Below, piece by piece: positions 53,151 through 62,261 of a stretch of 64,000 nt of DNA. Each line of letters opens with the position of its first letter. The first letter of the stretch is position 1. The notes below the pieces were generated by a model, which worked only from the letters and a program-made list of their open reading frames with translations, was not told the origin of the DNA and made no database searches. This stretch comes from Flavobacteriaceae bacterium (GTDB taxonomy: Bacteria; Bacteroidota; Bacteroidia; Flavobacteriales; Flavobacteriaceae), in assembly GCA_018402205.1 (NCBI GenBank), contig JAGYIX010000003.1, positions 310,001-374,000 of the forward strand, given 5' to 3'. A program made the translations under genes and the position numbers.

Positions 53151-54674
53151 TTAAAAGGGCATGTCGTCGTCTGATTCGAAATCAGCGGATGCATTAAAGG
53201 GATTGTTCGGACGAGGAAGAGGCGCCTCATCGTTCATCTTAGATTCGAATTCAAACCTACCAAAGGAGTCGTCTAGATTTTCGAATTTACCAAGCGAGCC
53301 AATGAATTTCAATCGAATATTATCTAGACCCCCGTTTCGGTGCTTTGCTATAATTAATTCGGCCTGACCTTCTGTCGGAGACTGTTGTTCGTCATCCCAC
53401 TCCTCTATTTTATAGTATTCAGGGCGATAAATAAATGAAACAATATCTGCATCTTGCTCAATGGCCCCAGACTCTCTTAAGTCAGATAATAGAGGTCGCT
53501 TAGAGCCTCCCCTAGTCTCTACGGCCCTAGAAAGTTGTGAAAGGGCAATAACAGGAACTCCTAACTCCTTGGCTAGCGCCTTCAGATTTCTAGAAATAGT
53601 CGATATTTCTTGCTCTCGGTTACCGGCCTTCTGAGAAGAACCGATGGTCATAAGCTGCAAATAATCAATGATTACCAATTTTATACCGTGCTGAGAAGCT
53701 AGTCTTCGGGCCTTAGCTCTAAGATCAAAAATCGAAAGAGAAGGGGTGTCGTCAATAAATAAGGGGGCCTTTTCAAGGGTCTTAACCTTCACATTGAGTT
53801 GCTCCCATTCATGCTTCTCTAGACGACCCGTTCTGAGTTTCTCTGAAGAAAGCCCAGTTTCTGATGAAATTAAACGAGTGATAAGTTGCACTGAAGACAT
53901 TTCTAGCGAAAAGAAAGCCACAGGTAAGCCTTTATTAACGGCAATATTTCTCGCCATTGATAAGGTAAGCGCTGTTTTTCCCATACCGGGTCTCGCCGCA
54001 ATTATAATGAGGTCACTGGGCTGCCAGCCCGAGGTCACCTCATCGAGCTTATCAAAACCTGAGGGTACACCACTTAATCCGTCTTTATTCGAGATCTCTT
54101 CAATCTTCTTTTTGGCTTGAATAACTAGATCTTGAGCCGACTCAGCAGATCGTTTAAGGTTTCCTTGGGTGATATCGTAAAGGCGCGCCTCGGCTTTATC
54201 GAGCAGATCAAATACATCTTGGCTGTCTTCATAAGCCTCTTCTATAAGCTGGGTAGAGATTTTAATAAGGCTGCGTTGCACATACTTCTGTAAAATAATC
54301 CGTGCATGGTATTCGATGTGAGCCGACGACCCAACTCCGCGGGTTAGCTCAATAAGGTAAAAATCTCCCCCAACTACCTCGTGTTGCTTACGCTGTTTTA
54401 ATAGATTGGATACGGTTAAAAGATCAATAGGCTTGGTTTCTTGAAAGAGTTCGTGAATAGCTGAGAAGATCTTTTGATGCGCATCTACATAGAACACTTC
54501 TTCATTGAGCATATCTATAACCTCATCTACTCCTTTTTTGTCAATGAGCATAGCTCCTAAGACTACGCGCTCGAGCTCAACGGCTTGAGGAGGAATCTTT
54601 CCACGCTCAAGTGAAATCACTTCAGCCGATTTTTGTCGTATTTGTTGCGCGCGCCCTGGTTCGGTCATAGCCAT
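53151..54674 (-). CDS. dnaB: Replicative DNA helicase
   Basis: 507 aa. Hexameric 5'-3' helicase of the replication fork. N-terminal primase-interaction domain (PQAVELERVVLGAMLIDKKG), linker helix, then the RecA-fold motor with Walker A ARPGMGKTALTLSMARN, Walker B LVIIDYLQLM, LSQLSRAVETR and SDLRESGAIEQDADIV. No intein. It starts 2 bases after accA, so both are probably transcribed from the accA promoter. DnaB and the DnaX clamp loader are both encoded in this window. Confidence 0.96.
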   Translation of the reverse strand: MAMTEPGRAQQIRQKSAEVISLERGKIPPQAVELERVVLGAMLIDKKGVDEVIDMLNEEVFYVDAHQKIFSAIHELFQETKPIDLLTVSNLLKQRKQHEVVGGDFYLIELTRGVGSSAHIEYHARIILQKYVQRSLIKISTQLIEEAYEDSQDVFDLLDKAEARLYDITQGNLKRSAESAQDLVIQAKKKIEEISNKDGLSGVPSGFDKLDEVTSGWQPSDLIIIAARPGMGKTALTLSMARNIAVNKGLPVAFFSLEMSSVQLITRLISSETGLSSEKLRTGRLEKHEWEQLNVKVKTLEKAPLFIDDTPSLSIFDLRAKARRLASQHGIKLVIIDYLQLMTIGSSQKAGNREQEISTISRNLKALAKELGVPVIALSQLSRAVETRGGSKRPLLSDLRESGAIEQDADIVSFIYRPEYYKIEEWDDEQQSPTEGQAELIIAKHRNGGLDNIRLKFIGSLGKFENLDDSFGRFEFESKMNDEAPLPRPNNPFNASADFESDDDMPF

Positions 54675-54676
54675 TT

Positions 54677-55630
54677 TTATTCTTGATAAACTCCCATTTG
54701 AGCATACTTCTCCATGCGCTCTTTTATTAGGGTTTTCACCGGTAAAGCTGAAAGTTCTTCGTATGTTTTTTCTATTTTCTTTTTTATTATTTGAAACATG
54801 AGATCGCGATCTGCGTGCGCACCGCCCAAAGGTTCTTTTATGATTTCATCAATCAAGGTCATTTTTTTCATGTCTTTAGCGGTAAGCTTAAGCGCTTCGG
54901 CCGCTTTCTCTTTAAACTCCCAGCTGCGCCACAAGATCGACGAACAAGATTCGGGTGAAATTACAGAATACCATGAGTTTTCAAGCATCATCACTCGGTC
55001 TCCAACCCCTATTCCTAAGGCTCCTCCAGAGGCGCCTTCGCCGATGATAAAAACCATGATCGGCACCTGAAGTCGAGCCATTTCTAGCAGGTTTCGCGCA
55101 ATGGCCTCACCTTGTCCGCGTTCTTCAGCCTCTATACCCGGATAGGCCCCTGGGGTGTCGATAAACGACAGCACCGGTATGCCAAATTTCTCCGCCATTT
55201 TCATCAATCGCAGCGCCTTTCTGTATCCTTCTGGATTAGCCATACCAAAGTTGCGGTATTGACGCGTCTTGGTGTTGTACCCCTTTTGCTGACCTATAAT
55301 CATGTACGATTGGCCAGCAATCTTACCTAATCCGCCTATCATGGCCTTGTCGTCACCAACGGTGCGGTCACCGTGAAGCTCTAAAAAGGTTCCCTCACAT
55401 AATGCTCGCACATAGTCAAGTGTATACGGACGATTCGGATGTCTCGATAGCTGCACGCGCTGCCATGGTGTAAGATTACCGTAAATCTCTTTTCGTGCCT
55501 CTGTCAGTTTTTTATCAATCTGCTTACAAGTCTCTGTAACATCAACCTCACTTTCTTCACCGATAATCTGGCATTTTTGAAGCTGTTCTTCTAAGTCTTT
55601 AATGGGTAGTTCGAAGTCTAAATATTCCAT
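54677..55630 (-). CDS. accA: Acetyl-CoA carboxylase carboxyltransferase subunit alpha
   Basis: 317 aa. With AccD it transfers the carboxyl group from biotin to acetyl-CoA, the first step of fatty acid synthesis. Landmarks: LEFELPI-like N-terminus ([15 protein letters not shown]), [38 protein letters not shown] (20 residues) and the oxyanion region [17 protein letters not shown]. Promoter lies inside the end of the upstream permease gene. Confidence 0.96.
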   Translation of the reverse strand: MEYLDFELPIKDLEEQLQKCQIIGEESEVDVTETCKQIDKKLTEARKEIYGNLTPWQRVQLSRHPNRPYTLDYVRALCEGTFLELHGDRTVGDDKAMIGGLGKIAGQSYMIIGQQKGYNTKTRQYRNFGMANPEGYRKALRLMKMAEKFGIPVLSFIDTPGAYPGIEAEERGQGEAIARNLLEMARLQVPIMVFIIGEGASGGALGIGVGDRVMMLENSWYSVISPESCSSILWRSWEFKEKAAEALKLTAKDMKKMTLIDEIIKEPLGGAHADRDLMFQIIKKKIEKTYEELSALPVKTLIKERMEKYAQMGVYQE

Positions 55631-55663
55631 AAAAAAGGCCCTAGCTAAAATTTAGTGGAAAGA

Positions 55664-55696
55664 CAAATATACATATTAACGTTTTGCGCGCTGCAA
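55664..55696 (-). promoter_or_regulatory. accA-dnaB promoter
   Basis: Minus strand: TTG (55696-55694), 22 bases, TATATTTG (55671-55664). Exact -7; it overlaps the 3' end of the LptF/G gene, 33 bases before the accA ATG. Confidence 0.7.
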
Positions 55697-56764
55697 TAGA
55701 AAAACGGCAATTATCGCAAAGAAAAAAACCGGGATTAAAGCGGCCATGAGTGGCGAAAAACCGGCTTGTTCAGCAAGCGTAGAGAACACGCGATCAAAGA
55801 AAATATACACAAAAGCAATGGCGATACCAAAGGCCAAATTAAGACCAAGGCCTCCGCGGCGCTTTACCGATGAAACGGCTACAGCTATGAGTGTAAGTAT
55901 ATAGGCCGAAAGGGGTAGTGCCAAACGCTTGTACTTCTCTAATATATACGAATTCACTGTGGCTGAACCCCTTCGCTTCTGGTCATCGATAAATTGATTC
56001 AGCTCGAATAAATTCTTGGTCTCGGCAATGTACGAGACTGGCATTAAGTCGTCTATAGTAAAATCAAATACCGTATCTAAGCTACGCTGCTGTTCTACGT
56101 ATTCAAACTCCTTGTTAAAAATGCGCTTTTTATAAGCAGTTAATCTGTAGGTAGAGTCAACCTTCATGTAGCGAATATTCGATGCAGAGAGCTTATAATC
56201 AAGCTTTCCGCTCTCGTCGAAGTGTTCTAAAGTAAAATTGTAACCAATGAGCCGCTCAGGGTCAAAGAAGCTAACATATACAAAATCGTTTTCAGCTACT
56301 TGATTGTAAATATTTCGGATTTGCCTGTCTTCTTTATTTTTTTGAAAATAAGTGTCTTCAAAGGCGTGGTATTTTGCACTGGCACTAGGTACAATAAAAT
56401 TACTCATCAAAAATATAAGTAAGGCCACAAAAGTTGCCCCTATTAAATACGGACGTAAAAAGCGCTGAAACGAAATGCCAGAACTCAAAATAGCAACCAC
56501 CTCTGATCGTGCGCTCAAACGAGAAGTGAAAAAGATAATGGCCAAAAAAAGCAAAATAGGCATGAGCATATTGCCCAACACCAGAGTAAAGTTGCCATAA
56601 TACGTCCAAATCTCTTCTGCGGTGGCCTTGCTCTCGAGAATCTTGTTCACTTTCTCGGCCAATGAAGCCAAAATTCCGATGGGCACAAATAAAAACAGAA
56701 TACCAAAAAAGGTAAGCAGGTAACGCTTTAGAATGTATTTATCGATGATCGTAAGCCGAAACAT
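55676..56764 (-). CDS. LptF/LptG-family permease of the LPS transporter
   Basis: 362 aa. Three N-terminal membrane segments (from about residues 12, 55 and 95), a periplasmic beta-jellyroll domain (about 130-255) and three C-terminal segments match LptF/LptG, which extract lipopolysaccharide from the inner membrane with the LptB ATPase. Motifs: IDKYILKRYLLTFF, RLSARSEVVAILSSGISFQRF (split here as RLSARSEVVAIL and SSGISFQRF). It overlaps the tgt stop by one base. LptF versus LptG cannot be fixed from sequence alone. Confidence 0.9.
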   Translation of the reverse strand: MFRLTIIDKYILKRYLLTFFGILFLFVPIGILASLAEKVNKILESKATAEEIWTYYGNFTLVLGNMLMPILLFLAIIFFTSRLSARSEVVAILSSGISFQRFLRPYLIGATFVALLIFLMSNFIVPSASAKYHAFEDTYFQKNKEDRQIRNIYNQVAENDFVYVSFFDPERLIGYNFTLEHFDESGKLDYKLSASNIRYMKVDSTYRLTAYKKRIFNKEFEYVEQQRSLDTVFDFTIDDLMPVSYIAETKNLFELNQFIDDQKRRGSATVNSYILEKYKRLALPLSAYILTLIAVAVSSVKRRGGLGLNLAFGIAIAFVYIFFDRVFSTLAEQAGFSPLMAALIPVFFFAIIAVFLLQRAKR

Positions 56765-57888
56765 TAGCGTCTTTTATTCATTTGATGTACCATCTGCTCT
56801 TTCCAATCGTAAAAGTCACCCGCAATAATATGGGCTCGAGCCTCTTTGACTAGCCACAAATAAAAGGCCAAATTGTGAAGGGTGGCAATCTGTTTTCCCA
56901 AAAATTCGTTACACACGAAAAGATGCCTAAGATAGGCCTTTGAGTACTGGGTATCCACGTAAGAAAGCCCCTGGTCATCTATAGGAGAAAAATCATCTTC
57001 CCATTTTTTATTCTTGATATTTATAGTTCCTTCTGAGGTGAACAGCATACCGTTTCGCGCATTTCGCGTGGGCATAACGCAGTCAAACATGTCAATACCT
57101 AAAGCGATATTCTCTAATAAGTTGATAGGTGTACCCACCCCCATCAAATAGCGTGGTTTGTCTTGGGGTAGAATTTGGCAAACCACATCGGTCATAGCAT
57201 ACATATCCTCTGCTGGTTCTCCTACCGATAGTCCGCCGATAGCGTTACCTACGGCGCCTACAGATGCAATATATTCTGCCGATTTAGCTCGGAGGTCTGG
57301 ATATACAGAACCTTGAACAATCGGAAAAAAGTGTTGCTCGTACCCATACTTAAAGGGTAGCTTATCTAGGGCATTGATGCAGCGATCAAGCCAGCGGTGC
57401 GTGAGATGCATAGAGTTTAAGGCGTAGTCTTTTGGGCAAGGGTAAGGAGTACATTCGTCAAAAGCCATGATAATGTCGGCGCCGATTGTTCGCTGAATCT
57501 CCATGACATTTTCAGGAGAAAAAAAGTGAGAAGAGCCGTCAATATGCGACTTAAACCGCACTCCTTCTTCGGTAATTTTTCGGTTGGCGGCTAACGAATA
57601 TACTTGGTACCCTCCACTATCGGTAAGAATGGGACGCTCCCAGCCTATAAATCGGTGTAAGCCCCCAGCCTGCTCTAGAATATCCGTTCCAGGACGCATA
57701 AATAGGTGATACGTATTTCCCAAAATGATCTGGGCCTTAGTATCCTCTACGAGTTCATGCTGATGCACCCCCTTTACGGTGCCCAGAGTACCCACCGGCA
57801 TAAAAATGGGAGTTTCTATAGTTCCGTGAGCTGTGGTAATAAGGCCCGCACGGGCTTTTTGGTCTTGGATTTCAAGCTTAAATTTCAA
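56764..57888 (-). CDS. tgt: tRNA-guanine transglycosylase, zinc cysteines replaced
   Basis: 374 aa. Exchanges guanine 34 of GUN-anticodon tRNAs for the queuosine precursor preQ1. Catalytic features are intact: ILTDSGGYQVYSL, FDECTPYPC, and the nucleophile Asp in MFDCVMPTRNARNG. In most bacteria a CxCxxC motif plus a His binds zinc near the C-terminus; here the aligned stretch reads IDDQGLSYVDTQYSKAYLRH, with Gly, Ser and Asp where the three Cys should be, while the His in ATLHNLAFY remains. The start is a TTG codon (57888) giving MKFKLEIQD. Confidence 0.93.
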   Translation of the reverse strand: MKFKLEIQDQKARAGLITTAHGTIETPIFMPVGTLGTVKGVHQHELVEDTKAQIILGNTYHLFMRPGTDILEQAGGLHRFIGWERPILTDSGGYQVYSLAANRKITEEGVRFKSHIDGSSHFFSPENVMEIQRTIGADIIMAFDECTPYPCPKDYALNSMHLTHRWLDRCINALDKLPFKYGYEQHFFPIVQGSVYPDLRAKSAEYIASVGAVGNAIGGLSVGEPAEDMYAMTDVVCQILPQDKPRYLMGVGTPINLLENIALGIDMFDCVMPTRNARNGMLFTSEGTINIKNKKWEDDFSPIDDQGLSYVDTQYSKAYLRHLFVCNEFLGKQIATLHNLAFYLWLVKEARAHIIAGDFYDWKEQMVHQMNKRR

Positions 57889-57906
57889 ACGTGGGCGATT
57901 AAAAGG

Positions 57907-57935
57907 TAAAGATAATGGTTACTTTTGAGGGCAAA
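57907..57935 (-). promoter_or_regulatory. tgt promoter, overlapping the tkt promoter
   Basis: Minus strand: TTTG (57935-57932), 17 bases, TATCTTTA (57914-57907; one mismatch to TAnnTTTG). It is interleaved with the plus-strand tkt -7 box. Confidence 0.5.
57920..57927 (+). promoter_or_regulatory. -7 element of the transketolase operon
   Basis: TACTTTTG, exact TAnnTTTG, 18 bases before the ATG at 57946. No clear -33 TTG. Confidence 0.55.
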
Positions 57936-57945
57936 TGTATTTCGA

Positions 57946-58788
57946 ATGAATCTAACCTACCTCAACGATTTAACCATTCAAGTCAGGCGAGATATCTTGC
58001 GTATGGTACACCAAGTAAATTCAGGGCACCCAGGCGGATCTTTGGGCTGTACCGAATTCATAGTAGCCCTCTACCAAGAACTGATGGATCGCAACGATGG
58101 CTTCGACATGGACGGGCTCAATGAAGACGTCTTTTTTCTCTCGAACGGACACATATCTCCTGTTTTTTACAGTGTGTTGGCGCGAAGCGGTTACTTCGAG
58201 ATAGCCGAACTCTCTACCTTCAGAAAAATAGATTCTAGGTTACAGGGGCATCCCACCACTCACGAACACCTTCCGGGGGTGCGCATTGCCTCTGGGTCAC
58301 TCGGGCAAGGACTTTCGGTAGCCATTGGAGCAGCCTTGAGTAAAAAACTAAACAAAGACTCCAAACTCGTCTACAGTCTTCACGGAGACGGAGAAATGCA
58401 AGAAGGACAAAACTGGGAGGCCATCATGTATGCGGGTGCCAAACAGGTAGACAACCTCATCGCGACCATTGACCTAAACGGCCAACAAATAGACGGAAGC
58501 ACCAAAGACGTGCTCGATCTAGGCGATCTAGGCCAGAAATTCGAGGTCTTTGGCTGGCATGTAGAACACATAGAACAGGGCAACAACATAGAGGCCATAA
58601 TTAGTGGTATGAAAAAAGCGAAGGCGCAGACCGGTCAAAAACGTCCGGTCGCCGTTATGCTGCATACCGTCATGGGCAACGGTGTTGACTTTATGATGCA
58701 TACCCATGCCTGGCACGGCAAGGCCCCGAATGACGATCAACTAGCCACTGCCTTAGCTCAAAACCCAGAAACCTTGGGCGATTATTAA
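57946..58788 (+). CDS. Transketolase, N-terminal subunit
   Basis: 280 aa from the ATG at 57946. Split-type transketolase: this half holds the thiamine diphosphate pyrophosphate-binding domain. Landmarks: VNSGHPGGSLGCTEFIVAL (His for substrate), ASGSLGQGLSVAIGAAL, and the ThDP motif GDGEMQEGQNWEAIM. It transfers two-carbon ketol units in the non-oxidative pentose phosphate pathway. The C-terminal half follows 15 bases later. Two-gene transketolases are common in Bacteroidota and archaea. Confidence 0.93.
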   Translation: MNLTYLNDLTIQVRRDILRMVHQVNSGHPGGSLGCTEFIVALYQELMDRNDGFDMDGLNEDVFFLSNGHISPVFYSVLARSGYFEIAELSTFRKIDSRLQGHPTTHEHLPGVRIASGSLGQGLSVAIGAALSKKLNKDSKLVYSLHGDGEMQEGQNWEAIMYAGAKQVDNLIATIDLNGQQIDGSTKDVLDLGDLGQKFEVFGWHVEHIEQGNNIEAIISGMKKAKAQTGQKRPVAVMLHTVMGNGVDFMMHTHAWHGKAPNDDQLATALAQNPETLGDY

Positions 58789-58803
58789 TCGAATACCTAC
58801 TCA

Positions 58804-59756
58804 ATGAATTACACAGATCAAGGACAAAAAGACACGCGCAGCGGATTTGGAGACGCCATGACCGAACTCGGCCGCAGCAATCCTAAAGTGGTTGCCCTAT
58901 GCGCAGACCTTATAGGATCTCTCAAACTCGAGACTTTTATCGAGGAGAATCCATCGCGTTTTTTTCAAGTGGGCATAGCCGAAGCTAATATGATCGGCAT
59001 AGCAGCCGGACTCACCATCGGCGGAAAAATTCCGTTCACCACCACCTTCGCGAATTTCTCAACAGGCCGGGTGTACGATCAGATTCGCCAATCGGTAGCT
59101 TATTCAGACAAAAATGTAAAAATTTGCGCCTCACACGCAGGTATCACCCTAGGAGAAGACGGCGCCACCCATCAAATTCTAGAAGACATCGGACTCATGA
59201 AAATGCTTCCGGGAATGACGGTGATTAACCCTTGCGATTACAACCAAACTAAAGCCGCCACCCTGGCCATAGCAGACTACCACGGACCGGTCTACTTGCG
59301 CTTTGGAAGACCTAAGGTTGCCAATTTCACCCCAGTCGACCAGCCCTTTGAGATCGGTAAAGCACTTATGCTTCAAGAAGGATCCGACGTGACCATCGCA
59401 GCGACAGGCCATTTGGTTTGGGAAGCGCTGCTAGCTGCCGAAGTACTCAACCAAAAGGAATTTCGGCCGAGGTGATCAACATACACACCATAAAACCGCT
59501 TGACGAGCAAGCCATTCTGCGCTCAGTACGCAAAACCCGCTGCCTAGTGAGTGCCGAAGAGCACAACTATTTGGGAGGACTAGGCGAAAGCATCGCCCGT
59601 ACCCTAGCCCAACACGAGCCAACAGCCCAAGAGTTTATCGCTACTCAAGATACTTTTGGAGAAAGCGGTACCCCAGACCAGCTAATGGCCAAATACAAAT
59701 TAAATGCTCCTGCTATTGTAGAGGCCGCCTTAAAGGCGATAAAACGTAAACCTTAG
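58804..59756 (+). pseudogene. Transketolase, C-terminal subunit, split by a -1 frameshift
   Basis: Two overlapping frames make up the pyrimidine-binding and C-terminal domains of transketolase. The first (58804-59475) has [18 protein letters not shown] (catalytic Glu), [20 protein letters not shown] and YLRFGRPKV. The second, read from about 59450, continues with [19 protein letters not shown] and EEHNYLGGLGESIA. The total is one base short of a 317-aa frame. The break falls at CCAAAAGGAATTTCG; an extra G would restore NQKGISAEV. No good slip site is present, so mutation or sequence error is likelier than recoding. Confidence 0.85.
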
Positions 59757-59760
59757 CACT

Positions 59761-60363
59761 ATGAAAACACTCCGATTTATTGCTCTTTTTAGCCTGCTTT
59801 GTTCAGCCTTTGCTGCGAACGCACAGCGTTCAGGACAAGGCTCAAATTGGGGGCTTAGAGGAGGCCTCAACTACAACTCTAACGGAGAACTGCTCAGCGA
59901 AGCCTCAGATCTACCCAAGAACGCCAAATCGAATGCGGGCTTTCACTTGGGGGTGTACAAGAAAATTGATTTTTTAGGGTTTTTCTTGAGGCCTGAGCTC
60001 GTGTATACCGAGACGACCTCTTCGTATAACGGAGACGACTTCAGCATGAGCAAGATCGATCTACCCTTCAACCTGGGCTCTGGCTTCATAGGACCAACCT
60101 ACATCTTCGCGGGCCCTAGTTTGCAGTATGTGCTTTCGAGTGAATTCGCCGACGTAGCAACAGCGACCTCTCTTAAAGATATCTCGGTCGGAGCTAATTT
60201 TGGGGTGGGCCTTTCACTGAATAAAATCAATATAGATCTGCGCTACGAAAGAGGATTAACCCAAAAAGAAATGCGCTTTTTAACCCAAAAAGTGTATCGA
60301 GAGGCCAGCATTGACACCCGTCAAGATCAATTGATTCTAAGTGTATTGCTTCAACTCAATTAA
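59761..60363 (+). CDS. PorT-like outer-membrane beta-barrel protein
   Basis: 200 aa. Signal peptide to about residue 21 (AANAQ). Alternating strands typical of the Bacteroidota PorT-family outer-membrane beta-barrels: WGLRGGLNYNSNGEL, NAGFHLGVYKKIDFLG, FFLRPELVYTETTSS, FAGPSLQYVLSSEF and INIDLRYERGLTQ, with a final strand LILSVLLQLN. It starts 4 bases after transketolase but is probably functionally unrelated. Exact role unknown. Confidence 0.82.
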   Translation: MKTLRFIALFSLLCSAFAANAQRSGQGSNWGLRGGLNYNSNGELLSEASDLPKNAKSNAGFHLGVYKKIDFLGFFLRPELVYTETTSSYNGDDFSMSKIDLPFNLGSGFIGPTYIFAGPSLQYVLSSEFADVATATSLKDISVGANFGVGLSLNKINIDLRYERGLTQKEMRFLTQKVYREASIDTRQDQLILSVLLQLN

Positions 60364-60370
60364 GCGGCTC

Positions 60371-61315
60371 TTAATCACAGCGATCGCAGTCTCCGTCTCC
60401 GTCTGCATCGTAGCACTCGTTAGGATCGAGATGATCTAAACCCAGTGAAATTTCACAGGCTGTAGGGGTGCCATCTCCGTCGTCATCAGGGTCAAAGTAA
60501 TTTGGAAGAATAGTTCGTCTATTTTCGATCTCATCTTCTAGATCGGTATTGTCGTCAAACAGGTATCCATTTTGATTGAGGTCTTCGAGATAAGAAGGTA
60601 TTCCATCCCCATCGTGATCTGTAATCTTTCTGGCTAAAACCTTGATCTCAAAAAACATAGGGCCATAGGCCGGAATGGTAGCCTGGGCGTTTTGATAAGA
60701 GCCTAGTGCCGATCCAAAAAAGAAAAAACCTCTACCGGCATCTAGAGCACTAAAAGTTCCGTCGGCATTATCGATAATCTCAGAGGCTGTTTTAAGCAGC
60801 GCTGCGCCTTCGGCAAAACCTCTAAATCCTTGTTGCGGAGCCTGAATTCTGGCCAAGTCAAACCACGATCCGCCTTGCTTGACCTGATCAAATAAATTGA
60901 GATCAAGCGTTCTACCTGCGTATTGCACGTAGACCGAATCAGCCGTGGTAACGGTGTTTCCAACACCCTCTTGAACTAAAAAATAATAGAGATTATGTGC
61001 AATTCCGTTGGCTATCTCATCTTCGGTGTACCCTTCAGTCTCTAAATTATGCTCTGACGGACGCACCATGACCTGCTTAACTCCTAATCGAGGATCGTCC
61101 CAAAGTGTCGCGGTCTTGTCAGGGGCCTCATCTATAGGCTTAATAGCTTCATCGTAATAATGAGTTTGCAAAAAAGCAACTAGCTCTGCTTCATTATTCT
61201 CATTAATCGCAGCCAGAGGTTCAATTGCAGTCGGAGTAAAACCGTCGTTATCATTATCATTGCCACAAGAAACAAACACTAAAGTCGCAAAGAGAAGCGA
61301 AAAACCCTTTTTCAT
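60371..61315 (-). CDS. FKBP-type isomerase-like lipoprotein with C-terminal calcium-binding repeats
   Basis: 314 aa from the ATG at 61315. Lipobox FVSCGND near residue 17. The middle (about residues 100-240) has FKBP-like features: DSVYVQYAGRTLDLNLFDQ, a FRGFAEGAALLKTA helix, and a closing strand GPMFFEIKVLARK. The C-terminus holds Asp-rich loops, DHDGDGIPSYLEDLNQNG, DPDDDGDGTPTACE and DADGDGDCDRCD, like thrombospondin type-3 repeats that bind calcium. Probably anchored in the outer membrane; folding helper or structural role. Confidence 0.82.
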   Translation of the reverse strand: MKKGFSLLFATLVFVSCGNDNDNDGFTPTAIEPLAAINENNEAELVAFLQTHYYDEAIKPIDEAPDKTATLWDDPRLGVKQVMVRPSEHNLETEGYTEDEIANGIAHNLYYFLVQEGVGNTVTTADSVYVQYAGRTLDLNLFDQVKQGGSWFDLARIQAPQQGFRGFAEGAALLKTASEIIDNADGTFSALDAGRGFFFFGSALGSYQNAQATIPAYGPMFFEIKVLARKITDHDGDGIPSYLEDLNQNGYLFDDNTDLEDEIENRRTILPNYFDPDDDGDGTPTACEISLGLDHLDPNECYDADGDGDCDRCD

Positions 61316-61362
61316 AGAATCAATTGGAGGTAAACATCGCGACGCAAGATACAATTTTCCCC

Positions 61363-61370
61363 TATTTTTG
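61363..61370 (+). promoter_or_regulatory. -7 element upstream of the S4-domain gene
   Basis: TATTTTTG, exact TAnnTTTG, 28 bases before the ATG at 61399. No clear -33 TTG. Confidence 0.55.
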
Positions 61371-61398
61371 CTCTGAGGGTACGTTCAATTTTAACAAT

Positions 61399-61770
61399 AT
61401 GCGAATAGATAAATTTCTTTGGTCGCTCAGGTATTTCAAGACGCGTTCTATCGCTACAGAGGCCGTCAAAAAAGAAAAGGCCAAGGTAAATACCTTGCCC
61501 GCAAAACCTTCTAAAGAAATCTTTCCTGGAGACCACATTAGCATTCGAATCAATCAAGTAGACTATGAACTCGAGGTGATGGGCATTCCTGAATCTCGAG
61601 TCTCGGCAAAGCTGGTAGATCAGTACCGCAAAGACGTCACGCCAGCAGAGGCATTAGCACATAAAAAGCAGGTCGAGGCTGCCCAAAAGCACTATCGCCA
61701 AAAAGGTTTAGGACGTCCGACCAAGAAAGAACGTCGCTCATTAGAATCCTATAAAGACAAGGGCGAATGA
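61399..61770 (+). CDS. S4-domain RNA-binding protein (Hsp15-like)
   Basis: 123 aa from the ATG at 61399. The S4 domain fills the first 60 residues: MRIDKFLWSLRYFKTRSIA, then VNTLPAKPSKEIFPGDHISI. A basic tail follows (RQKGLGRPTKKERRSLESY). It is similar to Hsp15 (HslR), which rescues stalled large subunits carrying nascent chains. Its last bases overlap the next gene (ATGA). Confidence 0.88.
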   Translation: MRIDKFLWSLRYFKTRSIATEAVKKEKAKVNTLPAKPSKEIFPGDHISIRINQVDYELEVMGIPESRVSAKLVDQYRKDVTPAEALAHKKQVEAAQKHYRQKGLGRPTKKERRSLESYKDKGE

Positions 61771-62261
61771 AAGAAGAGATATTAAACCACGATCAGATTA
61801 CGCATATTTTGAGAAGAATGGCATTTCAGATCTTAGAATCTAACGCTAATGAGACCCATATAACCATTGCCGGAATCGATGGAAGCGGATACATTCTTGC
61901 TCAAAAAATAGCTGCAGAACTCACTAAAGTCAGTGATCTAAAACTTAAGGTTATTAAAGTAAGTCTTGATAAAAAGGCGCCCACGGCTGAAAAAATCACT
62001 CTTGATAGTGAAGATCGGCTAAGTGGTGAATCTGTGCTATTGGTAGACGATGTGCTTAATTCAGGGGCTACGTTGATGTACGGATGCCTTCCTTTTCTCA
62101 AACAAGGCGTACGAAAATTAAAAACGGCCGTTTTGGTGAATCGCAACCACAAACGCTATCCGGTAAAGGCTGACTTTAAAGGCATTTCACTTTCTACCTC
62201 TACGCAAACACACGTAGAGGTCTCCCTAGAAGAAAACGCCTATTCGGCCTATCTAGAATAG
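61767..62261 (+). CDS. PyrR-like phosphoribosyltransferase
   Basis: 164 aa. Type I phosphoribosyltransferase with the PRPP loop VLLVDDVLNSGATLMYGC and the catalytic-loop region ISLSTSTQTHVEV. It is related to, but clearly distinct from, PyrR at 25.6 kb. It overlaps the S4 gene start-to-stop by 4 bases and converges on aroK with a 9-base overlap; this trio is conserved in Flavobacteriia. Base specificity unknown. Confidence 0.87.
   Translation: MKEEILNHDQITHILRRMAFQILESNANETHITIAGIDGSGYILAQKIAAELTKVSDLKLKVIKVSLDKKAPTAEKITLDSEDRLSGESVLLVDDVLNSGATLMYGCLPFLKQGVRKLKTAVLVNRNHKRYPVKADFKGISLSTSTQTHVEVSLEENAYSAYLE

Noticed and set aside
59448-59462. Transketolase break as programmed -1 frameshift
   Set aside because: CCAAAAGGAA does not give a heptamer in which both tRNAs can re-pair; an indel is the simpler explanation.
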